Numbered from the stretch's first letter, positions 47,172 through 54,920 are shown. The stretch is 64,000 bases of DNA from a virus (IMGVR_UViG_3300028025_003904:56105-120104), one strand, 5' to 3'. The notes: generated by a model not told the origin, from the letters alone. A program made the numbers and translations.

Positions 47172-47732
47172 TTATATTACTAATCCTAAATCGTTTTCAG
47201 TATTTATTATATTTGTATTTAATTCAGTTGCAAGCAATATTGGAGCAAATGCACCACAAATTAAAAAGTTTTCTTCATTTAAATCGTTTGGAATTGTTGT
47301 TTTTTGCATTGTAAATGTGATGTTTCCTCTTTCATTAAACCACACAAAATAATCAGGTATATCCAATCTAATCCCGTTTATATAAATATCAAAATCTTTA
47401 CTAGTTAAACTATCGTATCCCTGCATTGGTGCGTAGGATGTTATAGTTGCTACATAATATGTTGAATATTCTATTAAAAGATTTGGATTCAGTTTAACAT
47501 CACTTGCTATATAATCAAACATATCCAATTTATAATCCAACACCTTATCTAAATAATTTGGTTGAATTGTTTTAATTGGTGCTGATTTTGTCTTTGATGG
47601 AGTTGGTAATGTTTTTTCAGCCAATATAGAACCGGTCATATCATTCAAAACTAAATTAGACAGAGTTTCCATCTTATCTAAAAATAGATTTTTTCTATTA
47701 GATATTGCCGATATGTTTGGTCTATATTTCAT
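47172..47732 (-). CDS. Hypothetical virion protein
   Basis: 186 residues. The N-terminus is basic and helical (MKYRPNISAISNRKNLFLDK). The C-terminal half is beta-rich with FDIYINGIRLDIPDYFVWFN and GNITFTMQ strands, like domains in tail or neck connector proteins. Overlaps the preceding gene by one base and precedes a fibre by 1 nt. Probably links neck and fibres; not recognised. Confidence 0.7.
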   Translation of the reverse strand: MKYRPNISAISNRKNLFLDKMETLSNLVLNDMTGSILAEKTLPTPSKTKSAPIKTIQPNYLDKVLDYKLDMFDYIASDVKLNPNLLIEYSTYYVATITSYAPMQGYDSLTSKDFDIYINGIRLDIPDYFVWFNERGNITFTMQKTTIPNDLNEENFLICGAFAPILLATELNTNIINTENDLGLVI

Positions 47733-48061
47733 TAGTGTGGTATATGTTTGAACATTCCAGTTACTCTTATATCATCCGTTGCATCCAATGTGTATGGAAA
47801 GTTTGCTTTAATAAACTTCACTAACACTGAATTACCATCATTATTTTCCAAAATGTAATCCATTGGTAGAATTGTTTGTCCGTTTACATCTATTCTTTCT
47901 TTTTCTTGCACCGAAGTTAAAGTTCCCATTAAACTATTAGGAGCTAAAACGTATCCTTCAATTATGAATATAAAATAAGTTGGATTACTTAAATCATATA
48001 CATCTACTTTATGTGTGCTAGTAGTAACAAATGGTTTTACTAGCTTTTGGAAATTGCTCAT
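47732..48061 (-). CDS. Hypothetical virion protein
   Basis: 109 residues, mostly strands (THKVDVYDLSNPTYFIFIIE; NDGNSVLVKFIKANFPYTLD). It resembles the beta domain of its 3' neighbour (YINGIRLDIPDYFVW versus NGQTILPMDYILEN), so the two may share a fold. Short spacing to gp15-like (1 nt) suggests a neck or tail-completion role. Confidence 0.7.
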   Translation of the reverse strand: MSNFQKLVKPFVTTSTHKVDVYDLSNPTYFIFIIEGYVLAPNSLMGTLTSVQEKERIDVNGQTILPMDYILENNDGNSVLVKFIKANFPYTLDATDDIRVTGMFKHIPH

Positions 48062-48062
48062 A

Positions 48063-49154
48063 TTAAACTATTATTTTACCAACAATAGAAACCTCGTCCG
48101 ATATTGGATTTAATCCAAAACCAAGTAATCCAGCATCAAAAGTTACAACATAGTTGTTTCCATTTTGAACTCCCGTCCAATATGCTTTTGAGTATTTTAC
48201 ACCATTTATATAAACTTTAATACCATCCGTTGCCGTTACTGAAAGTTCCGATGGTGGTGTTACTAATTTTGTATTACTAAATGTAATTTGGTATGTTCCT
48301 GTAATTGTACCGATTTTACTATTATATAAGTTGATATAATCAAATAAGATTTTATTATCATTGTAATCATTCATCGTAATTCCAGCAGTCAAAGCATCTC
48401 CTGCTGATTTGTTTATATCAGTTTCTAATGTAGTAACAACTGCTCTCGTTGATATTGATTTTTTGATTGTACTTTCGTTGTTTGCAGATTCAGGTAAAAG
48501 ATATGCATAAGTTGTTAGTGAAAAATTACTACGAACTAATCTTTCTTGATTATCTGTAACTTCAGTTACACCCTCAAATCCATCTATTGTAGTTCTAAAC
48601 TTAAAACCATCACGTTCTCCCCAATACTCCTGACTAGCCCATTGAAATTGTTCAACTATACTATTCATATGTTCTGTATAGTTTGTCCAAATCATAATAT
48701 CATATGTAACATTTACATAATCAGGCATCGTAATATCAATGATTTCTTTTCTAGGTTTAAAATTATTTAACAAAGAAAATTTATCATATCTGTTTTTATT
48801 AGAATATCCAACGTAAGATTGATAATGTAATTGGCGATTTGGCATTGCCATCGTTTCATTTGGGGTTTGGCCGGTACGTTTGAACATAACCAATGGTAAT
48901 TGTATCTTACCTCTTTGGTCTCTATATACACCATCTATTTGTGCAGATTTCCATCTTTCAGCATTTCCGTATATTATAGGAATTGTTATCTCTTTACCAT
49001 CCAATTTTAACTTTGGAACAATAACATCTCTCATATACGAAAATATTGCCTCATCCACATCGTATATACTAATACCACGCTTATAGGTAATACCTTCTCT
49101 CGGCATTTGTTCTGCACGATTGATTGGTTTTCGTAGTGGATTATTTGTTGCCAT
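48063..49154 (-). CDS. 15: Tail sheath stabiliser/terminator (gp15-like)
   Basis: 363 residues. Conserved order as in T4 gp15: a membrane-free helix FSYMRDVIVPKL, then ITIPIIYGNAERWKSAQIDG, then KIQLPLVMFKRT, then the core VNVTYDIMIWTNYTEHMNSI, VEQFQWASQEYW and RSNFSLTTYAYLLPES. T4 gp15 (272 residues) caps the tail and joins it to the head. Here about 110 extra C-terminal residues form a beta domain (IKVYINGVKYSKAYWTG). The gene lies between the gp14-like protein and small connectors. Good family match by eye. Confidence 0.85.
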   Translation of the reverse strand: MATNNPLRKPINRAEQMPREGITYKRGISIYDVDEAIFSYMRDVIVPKLKLDGKEITIPIIYGNAERWKSAQIDGVYRDQRGKIQLPLVMFKRTGQTPNETMAMPNRQLHYQSYVGYSNKNRYDKFSLLNNFKPRKEIIDITMPDYVNVTYDIMIWTNYTEHMNSIVEQFQWASQEYWGERDGFKFRTTIDGFEGVTEVTDNQERLVRSNFSLTTYAYLLPESANNESTIKKSISTRAVVTTLETDINKSAGDALTAGITMNDYNDNKILFDYINLYNSKIGTITGTYQITFSNTKLVTPPSELSVTATDGIKVYINGVKYSKAYWTGVQNGNNYVVTFDAGLLGFGLNPISDEVSIVGKIIV

Positions 49155-49155
49155 A

Positions 49156-49611
49156 TTATTCTACTCTTGGTTTAATATTCAATTGTGATAAACGAGTCAA
49201 ACGTGTTGTACATTCGATACCGAAATTGTTTTCTGATTGCATACCTACCAATTGTGTTTGATTAGTATTTGTAATTTCATAGAAACTATCATTGAAATAA
49301 AAGAAATCACCAACTTCTGGATAAATATCTTTAACAATACAAGTGTCTTGATTTACTCTAACTACTACCTCTTGTTCCGTATCTTGTCCAAATCCATCGT
49401 ATTGTTGAGTCTCATCCCCATATTGTAAAACTGCGAATATAGATACACCATCATAGTACGATTTGTCCAAAGATTCACCATATAGGTTTACCTTTGTTTC
49501 ACCCACTATAAGTTTATAAAAGAACACTTGTGTTTGTATTACCGAATCCACAAGCTCTCTACTTATATTTTGGAAAAAATTATAATCTCTTGTACCTATA
49601 AAACGTGGCAT
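49156..49611 (-). CDS. Neck/head-closure protein (gp14-like)
   Basis: 151 residues: RDYNFFQNISRELVDSVIQT, FYKLIVGETKVNLYGESLDK, YYDGVSIFAVLQYGDE, and VGDFFYFNDSFYEITNTNQT. I recognise this set (Y/FKL....TN.YGE...K.Y..GV.. then GD...FN...E) from marine T4-like phages, where it is called gp14-like neck protein. Located just before gp15 as expected. It would seal the head after packaging. Confidence 0.7.
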   Translation of the reverse strand: MPRFIGTRDYNFFQNISRELVDSVIQTQVFFYKLIVGETKVNLYGESLDKSYYDGVSIFAVLQYGDETQQYDGFGQDTEQEVVVRVNQDTCIVKDIYPEVGDFFYFNDSFYEITNTNQTQLVGMQSENNFGIECTTRLTRLSQLNIKPRVE

Positions 49612-49615
49612 ACTA

Positions 49616-50782
49616 TTATCCTATATAAAATGGCATCGGTATTTTGTTCAACATCTTTTGTACATTATCTGCTTCTTGCATTCTGTATTCCATTTGTTTT
49701 GGTCTACTCAACTCTTCCAAGTTTTGACGAAGTTGTTCGTACAATCTATCTTTATCGTTTTGTGCTTCTGCTCGTAATGCCGCACCATCCAATGAAACCT
49801 CACCTTCTGGAATTGGAATAGTTGCATATTTCTCTCTAATAGCACCTAATAGTTCTTTTGCTAATGCCAATGTATATTTCCAAATCCATTGCTTACCAAC
49901 TGAATTGATTGTTCTGTATGGAATGAAATCGTAATTTACATTTGAGTAAGAAGATACTGCGCCTGCTTTCTTTTGAATTGCATTTTCATCTCTATCTTCT
50001 ACTACAATATAATCAAACCAAATATTAGCAGGAGTTTTATCAGTAGGAACTGGAAATATGTGTAATTGATTGTTTACTATATTGAATGAATATGCACTTC
50101 TACGAACCTGGTCATTAAATTCAATTGCTTGAATACGAAGTAAATCTTCATATATTGGCATCATTACAAATTGTGCAGCTGGTGAGAATGAACTAAATCC
50201 AAACTCATCCATAAGGTTTAGAGTACCTTTTGCAGAAACCGCGTATGGGTCAAAGAAACGAGAGATTGCTGGTGTGTTTTCGTAGTACACCTTTTTGATT
50301 TCAATTCTCTTTCCACTTTCACTTACATCCGCCCATAGGTGATTTAAATCGTATTTACCTACACCAATTGTAGTTTGGAATGAACCTGATTTTTGTGATG
50401 TATAACCACCAACTTCTGCTTCTTGTCCGTAAGAATTGGCAATACGGATTAAAGAACCCATATTAGTTCCCTCTACATATGTGTTTGTAAAGTTAGAACC
50501 GGTAGATTGCCCCATCAAATTAGATAGGTTATTACGAATGTTGAATTGATTTACTTGTGCAGAGTATTCACTAATTGATTCCTCAAAACAAGCATATATG
50601 TTTACAGGTAGTAATTCAATGTTTTGAATTGGATAACCTAATCGTTTTGCAACCCAATCGCCCACACGAGGTCCGTCTGCTTGGAAGTTTATATCTGTAT
50701 CATAAATTCCGAAAGGAGTTGAACCGGAGATTGCAGAACCACTTCCCGGCCAGTTTATACTAGTTACTAAATCTGCTGCCAT
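49616..50782 (-). CDS. Neck protein (gp13-like)
   Basis: 388 residues. Landmarks: RVGDWVAKRLGYPIQNIELL, FEESISEYSAQVNQFNIRNN, SPAAQFVMMPIYEDLLRIQA, RRSAYSFNIVNNQLHIFPVP, and KQWIWKYTLALAKELLGAIR. The last (W...YTLALAKE.LG.IR.KY..IPIPG) is characteristic of head-completion proteins in marine T4-like phages. Order 13-14-15 supports the neck assignment. Starts a transcription unit after a terminator with a late promoter element. Similar proteins are often annotated only as structural, so the gp13 label is moderate. Confidence 0.7.
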   Translation of the reverse strand: MAADLVTSINWPGSGSAISGSTPFGIYDTDINFQADGPRVGDWVAKRLGYPIQNIELLPVNIYACFEESISEYSAQVNQFNIRNNLSNLMGQSTGSNFTNTYVEGTNMGSLIRIANSYGQEAEVGGYTSQKSGSFQTTIGVGKYDLNHLWADVSESGKRIEIKKVYYENTPAISRFFDPYAVSAKGTLNLMDEFGFSSFSPAAQFVMMPIYEDLLRIQAIEFNDQVRRSAYSFNIVNNQLHIFPVPTDKTPANIWFDYIVVEDRDENAIQKKAGAVSSYSNVNYDFIPYRTINSVGKQWIWKYTLALAKELLGAIREKYATIPIPEGEVSLDGAALRAEAQNDKDRLYEQLRQNLEELSRPKQMEYRMQEADNVQKMLNKIPMPFYIG

Positions 50783-50803
50783 AATTTGTTGTTATATACC
50801 TAA

Positions 50804-50811
50804 TATAAATA
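50804..50811 (-). promoter_or_regulatory. Putative late promoter element of neck operon
   Basis: Sense TATTTATA 21 nt before the ATG at 50782. It separates the early-type island from the late neck genes. Confidence 0.55.
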
Positions 50812-50842
50812 TACGATTTCTAAAATAGGATATAACAAAAAA

Positions 50843-50868
50843 ACTACCCACAAAGTGAGTAGTCTTTA
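50843..50868 (-). terminator. Intrinsic terminator
   Basis: Minus-strand CTACTCAC, three-base loop, GTGGGTAG, then TTTTTTT. Ends the small-gene island upstream of the neck operon. Confidence 0.87.
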
Positions 50869-50914
50869 ACACAATCAAAATGAAAAATCAAAAAAAGAAA
50901 CCTAATCTATATTT

Positions 50915-51274
50915 TTACAAACCTTGCTCCCTTCGAAGTTGTTGGTTGTCATATTCAGCTTCCGAATACTCTACCACTTTTAAGTAAGGGTCAAACTTTG
51001 TTTCGTAGTAACCATTTAGGTTAGCAATTGAAATCATTGTATCAATGAATGACTTACGAACATAAGTCATATCAGATGAACCAAAACCCTGGTCTTCAGG
51101 CCAATCAGAGTAATCTTCAGCTACCTCATTTAATGCATCGTAAACTGCATCCATATAGGTAATAACTCTATTAGTAAAACGTCCCTCAACAGGAAAAGTA
51201 TTTTTAATAGTATCAAACCCCTCGATTAAAGAAGCGGTGGCTAAAACTGAATTAAGATTAAATGGAAGACTCAT
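50915..51274 (-). CDS. Hypothetical protein under early-type promoter
   Basis: 119 residues, acidic, mixed alpha/beta (LATASLIEGFDTIKNTFPVE; TYMDAVYDALNEVAEDYSDW). Ends in a charged helix (EYDNQQLRREQGL). No known motif. Its own promoter copy and the terminator downstream make it a one-gene unit. Probably expressed before the structural genes around it; function unknown. Confidence 0.72.
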   Translation of the reverse strand: MSLPFNLNSVLATASLIEGFDTIKNTFPVEGRFTNRVITYMDAVYDALNEVAEDYSDWPEDQGFGSSDMTYVRKSFIDTMISIANLNGYYETKFDPYLKVVEYSEAEYDNQQLRREQGL

Positions 51275-51312
51275 AGTAGATATATTTAAAATGTTTAACT
51301 CTTATTACTCTA

Positions 51313-51343
51313 TAAAGGTAAGCATAATAAATGGGAAAGTCAA
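51313..51343 (-). promoter_or_regulatory. Early-type promoter copy 1
   Basis: TTGAC (51343-51339), 18 nt, TACCTTTA (51320-51313), followed by GAGTAATAAGAGTTAAACAT. One of four closely similar copies within 2 kb. The layout TTG-N20-TANNTTT equals the Bacteroidota primary-sigma geometry. In this copy the -35 region sits in a hairpin (GGGAAAG/CTTTCCC). Confidence 0.75.
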
Positions 51344-51362
51344 GTCTTTCCCAAATTATTTT

Positions 51363-51941
51363 TTAAATATTTTGTAATGCTTTTTGAATAACATTTTCAG
51401 TATAAGAATAACCTCTTAACTTCTCAATCGCTTTCTCCAAAGTTAATACTCCCCATACATACTCACCGGCCATCATAGCTTTCAAACTACGTTTCGCTTC
51501 TGGCCAAGTACCATATGGTGCTTTACCATTAAAACTCACATACTTTGCACCAAACTCTAATTCAGTTCCGTTATCAGTCGTACCATTATCACCATATTCG
51601 TAGATGTCATGCATACCATCGTAATGACCACCTTTGAACATATTACAGAAAGAAGAGATTTCTTTATAATCATCAGTACCATATTCTAACTCCGAACCAT
51701 CTGCGTAACAAGCATAAAGGTCAGATGAACATCCACCAGCAAAAGTTTCTGATTTACCCCAAACTAACATATCTGGGAATTTAACTTTCATCCATTGTTT
51801 GAACATCAAAGGAACTTCTTTTCTTCCAATAGAAATAACTGGATTAAGTAACGCAACTCCTGAATAAGAGTGAGTACGAAGACAAGTAGCAGGTAACTCA
51901 AAACGGATACCCAAGTAATCAAATTTCGTTGTATTTTTCAT
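51363..51941 (-). CDS. Hypothetical protein under early-type promoter
   Basis: 192 residues: NTTKFDYLGIRFELPATCLR at the start, a Cys/Gly/Tyr-rich middle (ETFAGGCSSDLYACYADGSE), and a helical end (LEKAIEKLRGYSYTENVIQK). Four cysteines, no signal peptide. FGAKYVSFNGKAPYGTWPEA is reminiscent of domains in large polyvalent phage proteins, but I cannot assign it. Largest gene of the island. Confidence 0.72.
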   Translation of the reverse strand: MKNTTKFDYLGIRFELPATCLRTHSYSGVALLNPVISIGRKEVPLMFKQWMKVKFPDMLVWGKSETFAGGCSSDLYACYADGSELEYGTDDYKEISSFCNMFKGGHYDGMHDIYEYGDNGTTDNGTELEFGAKYVSFNGKAPYGTWPEAKRSLKAMMAGEYVWGVLTLEKAIEKLRGYSYTENVIQKALQNI

Positions 51942-51977
51942 ATTTTTATGTTTAATGTTTAACCCTCATTGGTTTAA

Positions 51978-52008
51978 TAAAGATACAAAGAATAATTGAG
52001 AATGTCAA
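51978..52008 (-). promoter_or_regulatory. Early-type promoter copy 2
   Basis: TTGAC (52008-52004), 18 nt, TATCTTTA (51985-51978), then ATGAGGGTTAAACATTAAAC before the ATG at 51941. Confidence 0.72.
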
Positions 52009-52027
52009 GCTTTTAGCAAAATATTTT

Positions 52028-52282
52028 TTAATTATTTTCATCTTTTTTTGCAATAATTTCCAAGTCACCTTGAACCATTACTTTCCTCCCATACACATCA
52101 TCAAATACTATACCACGACCATATACCCTAAAAGAATTGGCGTAATATCGTTTTCCGTTTTCCGATGTGATTTCATACTTTGCTTTATCCGTTTTACCAG
52201 GTATTGCAAATGCAAGTGCCGCTACCATTGACATAACCACCAATGCTCCAAAAATTGCTAATCCGCTTTTAAATGTTGCCAT
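52028..52282 (-). CDS. Small membrane or exported protein
   Basis: 84 residues from the ATG at 52282 (MATFKSGLAIFGALVVMSMV). The upstream TTG-led extension is less likely. One hydrophobic segment (about residues 7-28, ending AALAFAIPG) could be a membrane anchor or signal peptide, followed by a charged beta-like domain (KYEITSENGKRYYANSFRVY). The start lies inside the end of the preceding mini-gene. It may act on the host envelope early in infection; not recognised. Confidence 0.7.
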   Translation of the reverse strand: MATFKSGLAIFGALVVMSMVAALAFAIPGKTDKAKYEITSENGKRYYANSFRVYGRGIVFDDVYGRKVMVQGDLEIIAKKDENN

Positions 52283-52406
52283 CTTTATCAAAATTTTTAA
52301 AATCGTTAATTAAATAAACTAAACCACCAACAAATAGTGATGATAATAAGAAGAGATATACTCCATCTACTACATAATCCATTGTACTATAAATGTATCC
52401 TAACAT
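52269..52406 (-). CDS. 45-residue membrane protein
   Basis: MLGYIYSTMDYVVDGVYLFL is followed by LSSLFVGGLVYLINDF and an acidic/basic tail ending GNI. The hydrophobic stretch (about 15-34) is long enough for one membrane helix. It overlaps the next membrane gene by 14 nt in another frame, a coupling sign that both are translated. Small phage membrane proteins of this kind often disturb host envelope or block superinfection, but there is no direct evidence here. Confidence 0.55.
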   Translation of the reverse strand: MLGYIYSTMDYVVDGVYLFLLSSLFVGGLVYLINDFKNFDKDGNI

Positions 52407-52424
52407 AGTTTTATTATTTTAAGT

Positions 52425-52667
52425 TTAAAAGAAAAATGCATTCCAAACACACTCAACAGGCCGTTGATACCTTTCACCAGCTCTATGATTATGTTGGGCA
52501 GAGAATGAATGGGATGGATAAATAGATTTAACTACCTCCATTGTACACGTCCCAGCGTACTCATTAATACCTATCAGTTTTGCTCGTAAGGTTGGAGAGA
52601 AGTTCTCTGGTGTATCTTCACCTACTACCTTAACTAAATCCGTAATCTTACTATCTGAATATCTCAT
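52425..52667 (-). CDS. Hypothetical small protein
   Basis: 80 residues (RYSDSKITDLVKVVGEDTPE; later SAQHNHRAGERYQRPVECVW). Contains a His/Arg-rich segment and two Cys but no recognised motif. 7 nt after the 62-residue gene and in the same early-type unit. Confidence 0.65.
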   Translation of the reverse strand: MRYSDSKITDLVKVVGEDTPENFSPTLRAKLIGINEYAGTCTMEVVKSIYPSHSFSAQHNHRAGERYQRPVECVWNAFFF

Positions 52668-52674
52668 AGTTTTA

Positions 52675-52863
52675 TTATTTAAAAGATTTTAAGTTCATTA
52701 TAAGAAATGCGTTGGTTTTTTTGTAAACGCCAGATGAAACACAATGGTTAGCAAACATTACATCGTTTTTTGTGATAGTGTTTATAATGTGTGATTTGCT
52801 TAAAAAGTCAAAACCACCGGTCAGAGCCTTAATATAATTTTCAAAGTTTGTAAATCGTTTCAT
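52675..52863 (-). CDS. Hypothetical small protein
   Basis: 62 residues (KRFTNFENYIKALTGGFDFL; ends AFLIMNLKSFK). Basic, mixed helix, no motif. First gene downstream of promoter copy 3, with an A/T leader and no SD. Confidence 0.65.
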   Translation of the reverse strand: MKRFTNFENYIKALTGGFDFLSKSHIINTITKNDVMFANHCVSSGVYKKTNAFLIMNLKSFK

Positions 52864-52894
52864 AATAAAGTATTTATGTTTAACTGATGTTTAG

Positions 52895-52925
52895 TAAAGG
52901 TAAGTAAAATAAATGAGAAAGTCAA
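52895..52925 (-). promoter_or_regulatory. Early-type promoter copy 3
   Basis: TTGAC (52925-52921), 18 nt, TACCTTTA (52902-52895), then CATCAGTTAAACATAAAT. The most regular copy of the set. Confidence 0.77.
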
Positions 52926-52942
52926 GTCTTTTTTAAAATATT

Positions 52943-53125
52943 TTACAAACTATGTCCTAATTTTTTATTGATTGAAATCATATGTTTACAAGGTGAATAT
53001 CTACGAAACTCTCTAGCTTCACAATTACAACCTGTAATCTTCCAATCTTCAACTATTACTTTGTAGTACTTTAACTTTCCAGTCTTTTTATCTCTACTAC
53101 CCATTTCTGTATAAAACCACTTCAT
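52943..53125 (-). CDS. Mini SWIM-type zinc-finger protein
   Basis: 60 residues (KWFYTEMGSRDKKTGKLKYY). The motif GCNCEAREFRRYSPCKHM gives Cys33-X-Cys35-X10-Cys46-X-His48, the CXCXnCXH pattern of SWIM fingers, which bind DNA or protein. Nothing else fits in so short a chain, so it is essentially one finger with a beta hairpin. It could target host transcription or recombination proteins; the target is unknown. Confidence 0.68.
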   Translation of the reverse strand: MKWFYTEMGSRDKKTGKLKYYKVIVEDWKITGCNCEAREFRRYSPCKHMISINKKLGHSL

Positions 53126-53136
53126 ATTTTTGTTGT

Positions 53137-53196
53137 TTAATAACCTAACATTTTTAAAACTCGCAACCCAAAAAAAATCAAATCTAAAATTTTCAT
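53137..53196 (-). CDS. Possible 19-residue hydrophobic leader peptide
   Basis: MKILDLIFFGLRVLKMLGY, ATG 22 nt downstream of promoter copy 4 and right after the conserved AAGAGTTAAAGAT leader. Very short, so it may be chance or a leader for the zinc-finger gene 11 nt further on. Confidence 0.3.
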   Translation of the reverse strand: MKILDLIFFGLRVLKMLGY

Positions 53197-53218
53197 ATCT
53201 TTAACTCTTATTACATAG

Positions 53219-53249
53219 TAAAGGTAAGTAAAAATAATGAGAATGTCAA
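53219..53249 (-). promoter_or_regulatory. Early-type promoter copy 4
   Basis: TTGAC (53249-53245), 18 nt, TACCTTTA (53226-53219), then TAATAAGAGTTAAAGAT. It begins the island directly after the terminator of the capsid operon. Confidence 0.77.
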
Positions 53250-53275
53250 GTCTTTTTTTAATTATTTTTTAGACA

Positions 53276-53300
53276 TAAAAAAACCCACCGAAGTGGGTTT
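53276..53300 (-). terminator. Intrinsic terminator with TTCG loop
   Basis: ACCCAC-TTCG-GTGGGT followed by TTTTTTT on the minus strand, 20 nt after the stop of the 78-residue gene. Ends the capsid-surface operon. Confidence 0.9.
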
Positions 53301-53319
53301 TAATATTTTGTAAGTTTAG

Positions 53320-53556
53320 TTATTCTAATATAATAACTGCTCCAGATGAAATTGTTAAATATACTGGATAACAAGGAAATATTTGATGATTATCAATTGA
53401 TGTTAAATTTATAACACCACCACCTGCTAATGCTACACTACCACTTGGATTTCCTTCTCCTCTCATTACACCCCATACATTTGGGTAATCAGTTCCTTTT
53501 CCTAATGCAACCGAACCACTTACGGTTGATACTTTATATGCTCTATAATCTGCCAT
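53320..53556 (-). CDS. Small capsid-associated or structural protein
   Basis: 78 residues of strands rich in Gly/Ser/Val (VSTVSGSVALGKGTDYPNVW; LAGGGVINLTSIDN; VYLTISSGAVIILE). The SGSVALG/SGSVALAGGG repeat suggests a small beta barrel. Last gene of the capsid-surface operon; a decoration protein is possible. Confidence 0.65.
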   Translation of the reverse strand: MADYRAYKVSTVSGSVALGKGTDYPNVWGVMRGEGNPSGSVALAGGGVINLTSIDNHQIFPCYPVYLTISSGAVIILE

Positions 53557-53582
53557 TTTATTTTTATTTAATTAGTTTATTT

Positions 53583-54449
53583 TTATGCTCCACAAGGTGC
53601 AGTAGATATGATTTCACCTTGACTACCACTTACTTCAAATTTAATTGAACCATCTCCATCAAGTCTATACCAACTAGGTTCTGCTGGCATCCATGCATCT
53701 GAATTTTGATATAATCTATTGCCAACTTCTATTGCCGAGCCACTTACAATATATTGTGTGATTGTATATGTACTAGCACATATATCAGCTTCAAGTAATT
53801 CTTTTGCTAATGTCAACATAGTATGATTACCATTGGTAACATCAATGCTCCAACCTCTTGCATTAAGAACAAAAAGTGATTCTCTTCCTATTTGGCCAGG
53901 TGTTGCGTTAGTTCCAGTCTCATTATTATTATCAAGTTGAATATATCCGTTTGACATACTGCCACTAGCTAATTCTAAAAGAATATTATCTACTGCGGTT
54001 TGAGTTAAAGCACAATTATTAAGTAATATTTCAGTATTATTATCACTCAATGGTTGAGTTCTTGATATAATTACTTCGGTTAATTCGGTGTTACCATTCA
54101 TATCAAACCCTTCCAATGCAGGTAAGTTGGATAAATCTACCGAACCTACTAAATTATTTTGGTCAAAATCAAAATATCGTAAAGAAGTACAATCTGATAA
54201 ATCAGGAAATCCAGCTGAAAAATCATTATCGTCTATATAAAGAGATTGTAATGATGTACATCCACTTAAATCAATAGATGCTAAACAATTTGCACCACCC
54301 ACAACTGCATCTTGGTCACTCACATCTACATAGGTAAGATTGGTTAATCCAGATAAATCAATTGATGTTAAAAAACTCCAATCTGCTCTAAAATCTTGTA
54401 TATTTGTTAGGTTTTGTAAACCTGTTATTGATGTTAATCCTGCTCCCAT
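53583..54449 (-). CDS. Leucine-rich-repeat capsid-surface protein
   Basis: 288 residues. Residues about 1-150 are leucine-rich repeats (LTSITGLQNLTNIQDFRADW, LTSIDLSGLTNLTYVDVSDQ, ASIDLSGCTSLQSLYIDDND, SVDLSNLPALEGFDMNGN). The middle (LTQTAVDNILLELASGSMSN, then NARGWSIDV) resembles the end-cap of Bacteroidota LRR surface proteins, where a repeat domain is followed by GWT/S-type strands. A small C-terminal domain ends TAPCGA. Begins in frame 12 nt after the stop of the PKD-like gene. Probably displayed on the capsid to bind a surface ligand; the location is inferred from synteny with gp23. Confidence 0.75.
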   Translation of the reverse strand: MGAGLTSITGLQNLTNIQDFRADWSFLTSIDLSGLTNLTYVDVSDQDAVVGGANCLASIDLSGCTSLQSLYIDDNDFSAGFPDLSDCTSLRYFDFDQNNLVGSVDLSNLPALEGFDMNGNTELTEVIISRTQPLSDNNTEILLNNCALTQTAVDNILLELASGSMSNGYIQLDNNNETGTNATPGQIGRESLFVLNARGWSIDVTNGNHTMLTLAKELLEADICASTYTITQYIVSGSAIEVGNRLYQNSDAWMPAEPSWYRLDGDGSIKFEVSGSQGEIISTAPCGA

Positions 54450-54461
54450 ATTATTTTTATT

Positions 54462-54920
54462 TTAATCGTCTCCTGTGAAATCTAATTCAGTTACTAAACT
54501 TATATCGTCAAAACACAATCTAGCAGTATATTCTGTATTTTCATCTGCGTAAGTATGGTCGATAGTTATACCACCATCTACTACATCAGTAACTTCCGTT
54601 CCATCACCCCATGTTATTGTATAGTTAGTAGGACCAGATGTTGTAATACCGATTTCCGAATAAGTTCCATTTTTTGTATTGTTTACAAATTCGATACATC
54701 CGGAAGGTAAATCACCTTGTTCTTGTTGTTGTCTACGTCCACCGCTACCAACTGCAGATACATCATTTGCATTATTGTATTGTTGTTGTCTAAATAATTG
54801 TTCAGCTATTATTTGCTGATTGTATGCCTCATATTCCGCAATTTGTCTGTTAAGCGGCATGGTTGCTATATGCGGTAAGCTACTAAATTGTCTCCAATTA
54901 AGACCATCTATTATTATCAT
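54462..54920 (-). CDS. PKD/Ig-like capsid-surface protein
   Basis: 152 residues. The N-terminal 70 residues are Gln/Asn-rich and helical (AEYEAYNQQIIAEQLFRQQQ). The C-terminal half is PKD-like: YTITWGDGTEVTDV, DHTYADENTEYTARLCF. WGDGT...HTYA...Y is the PKD signature. Ends VTELDFTGDD, a sequence that itself looks like the start of an LRR. Together with the next gene it reads like one Bacteroidota surface protein interrupted by a single stop. Late promoter element 24 nt upstream. Confidence 0.75.
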   Translation of the reverse strand: MIIIDGLNWRQFSSLPHIATMPLNRQIAEYEAYNQQIIAEQLFRQQQYNNANDVSAVGSGGRRQQQEQGDLPSGCIEFVNNTKNGTYSEIGITTSGPTNYTITWGDGTEVTDVVDGGITIDHTYADENTEYTARLCFDDISLVTELDFTGDD

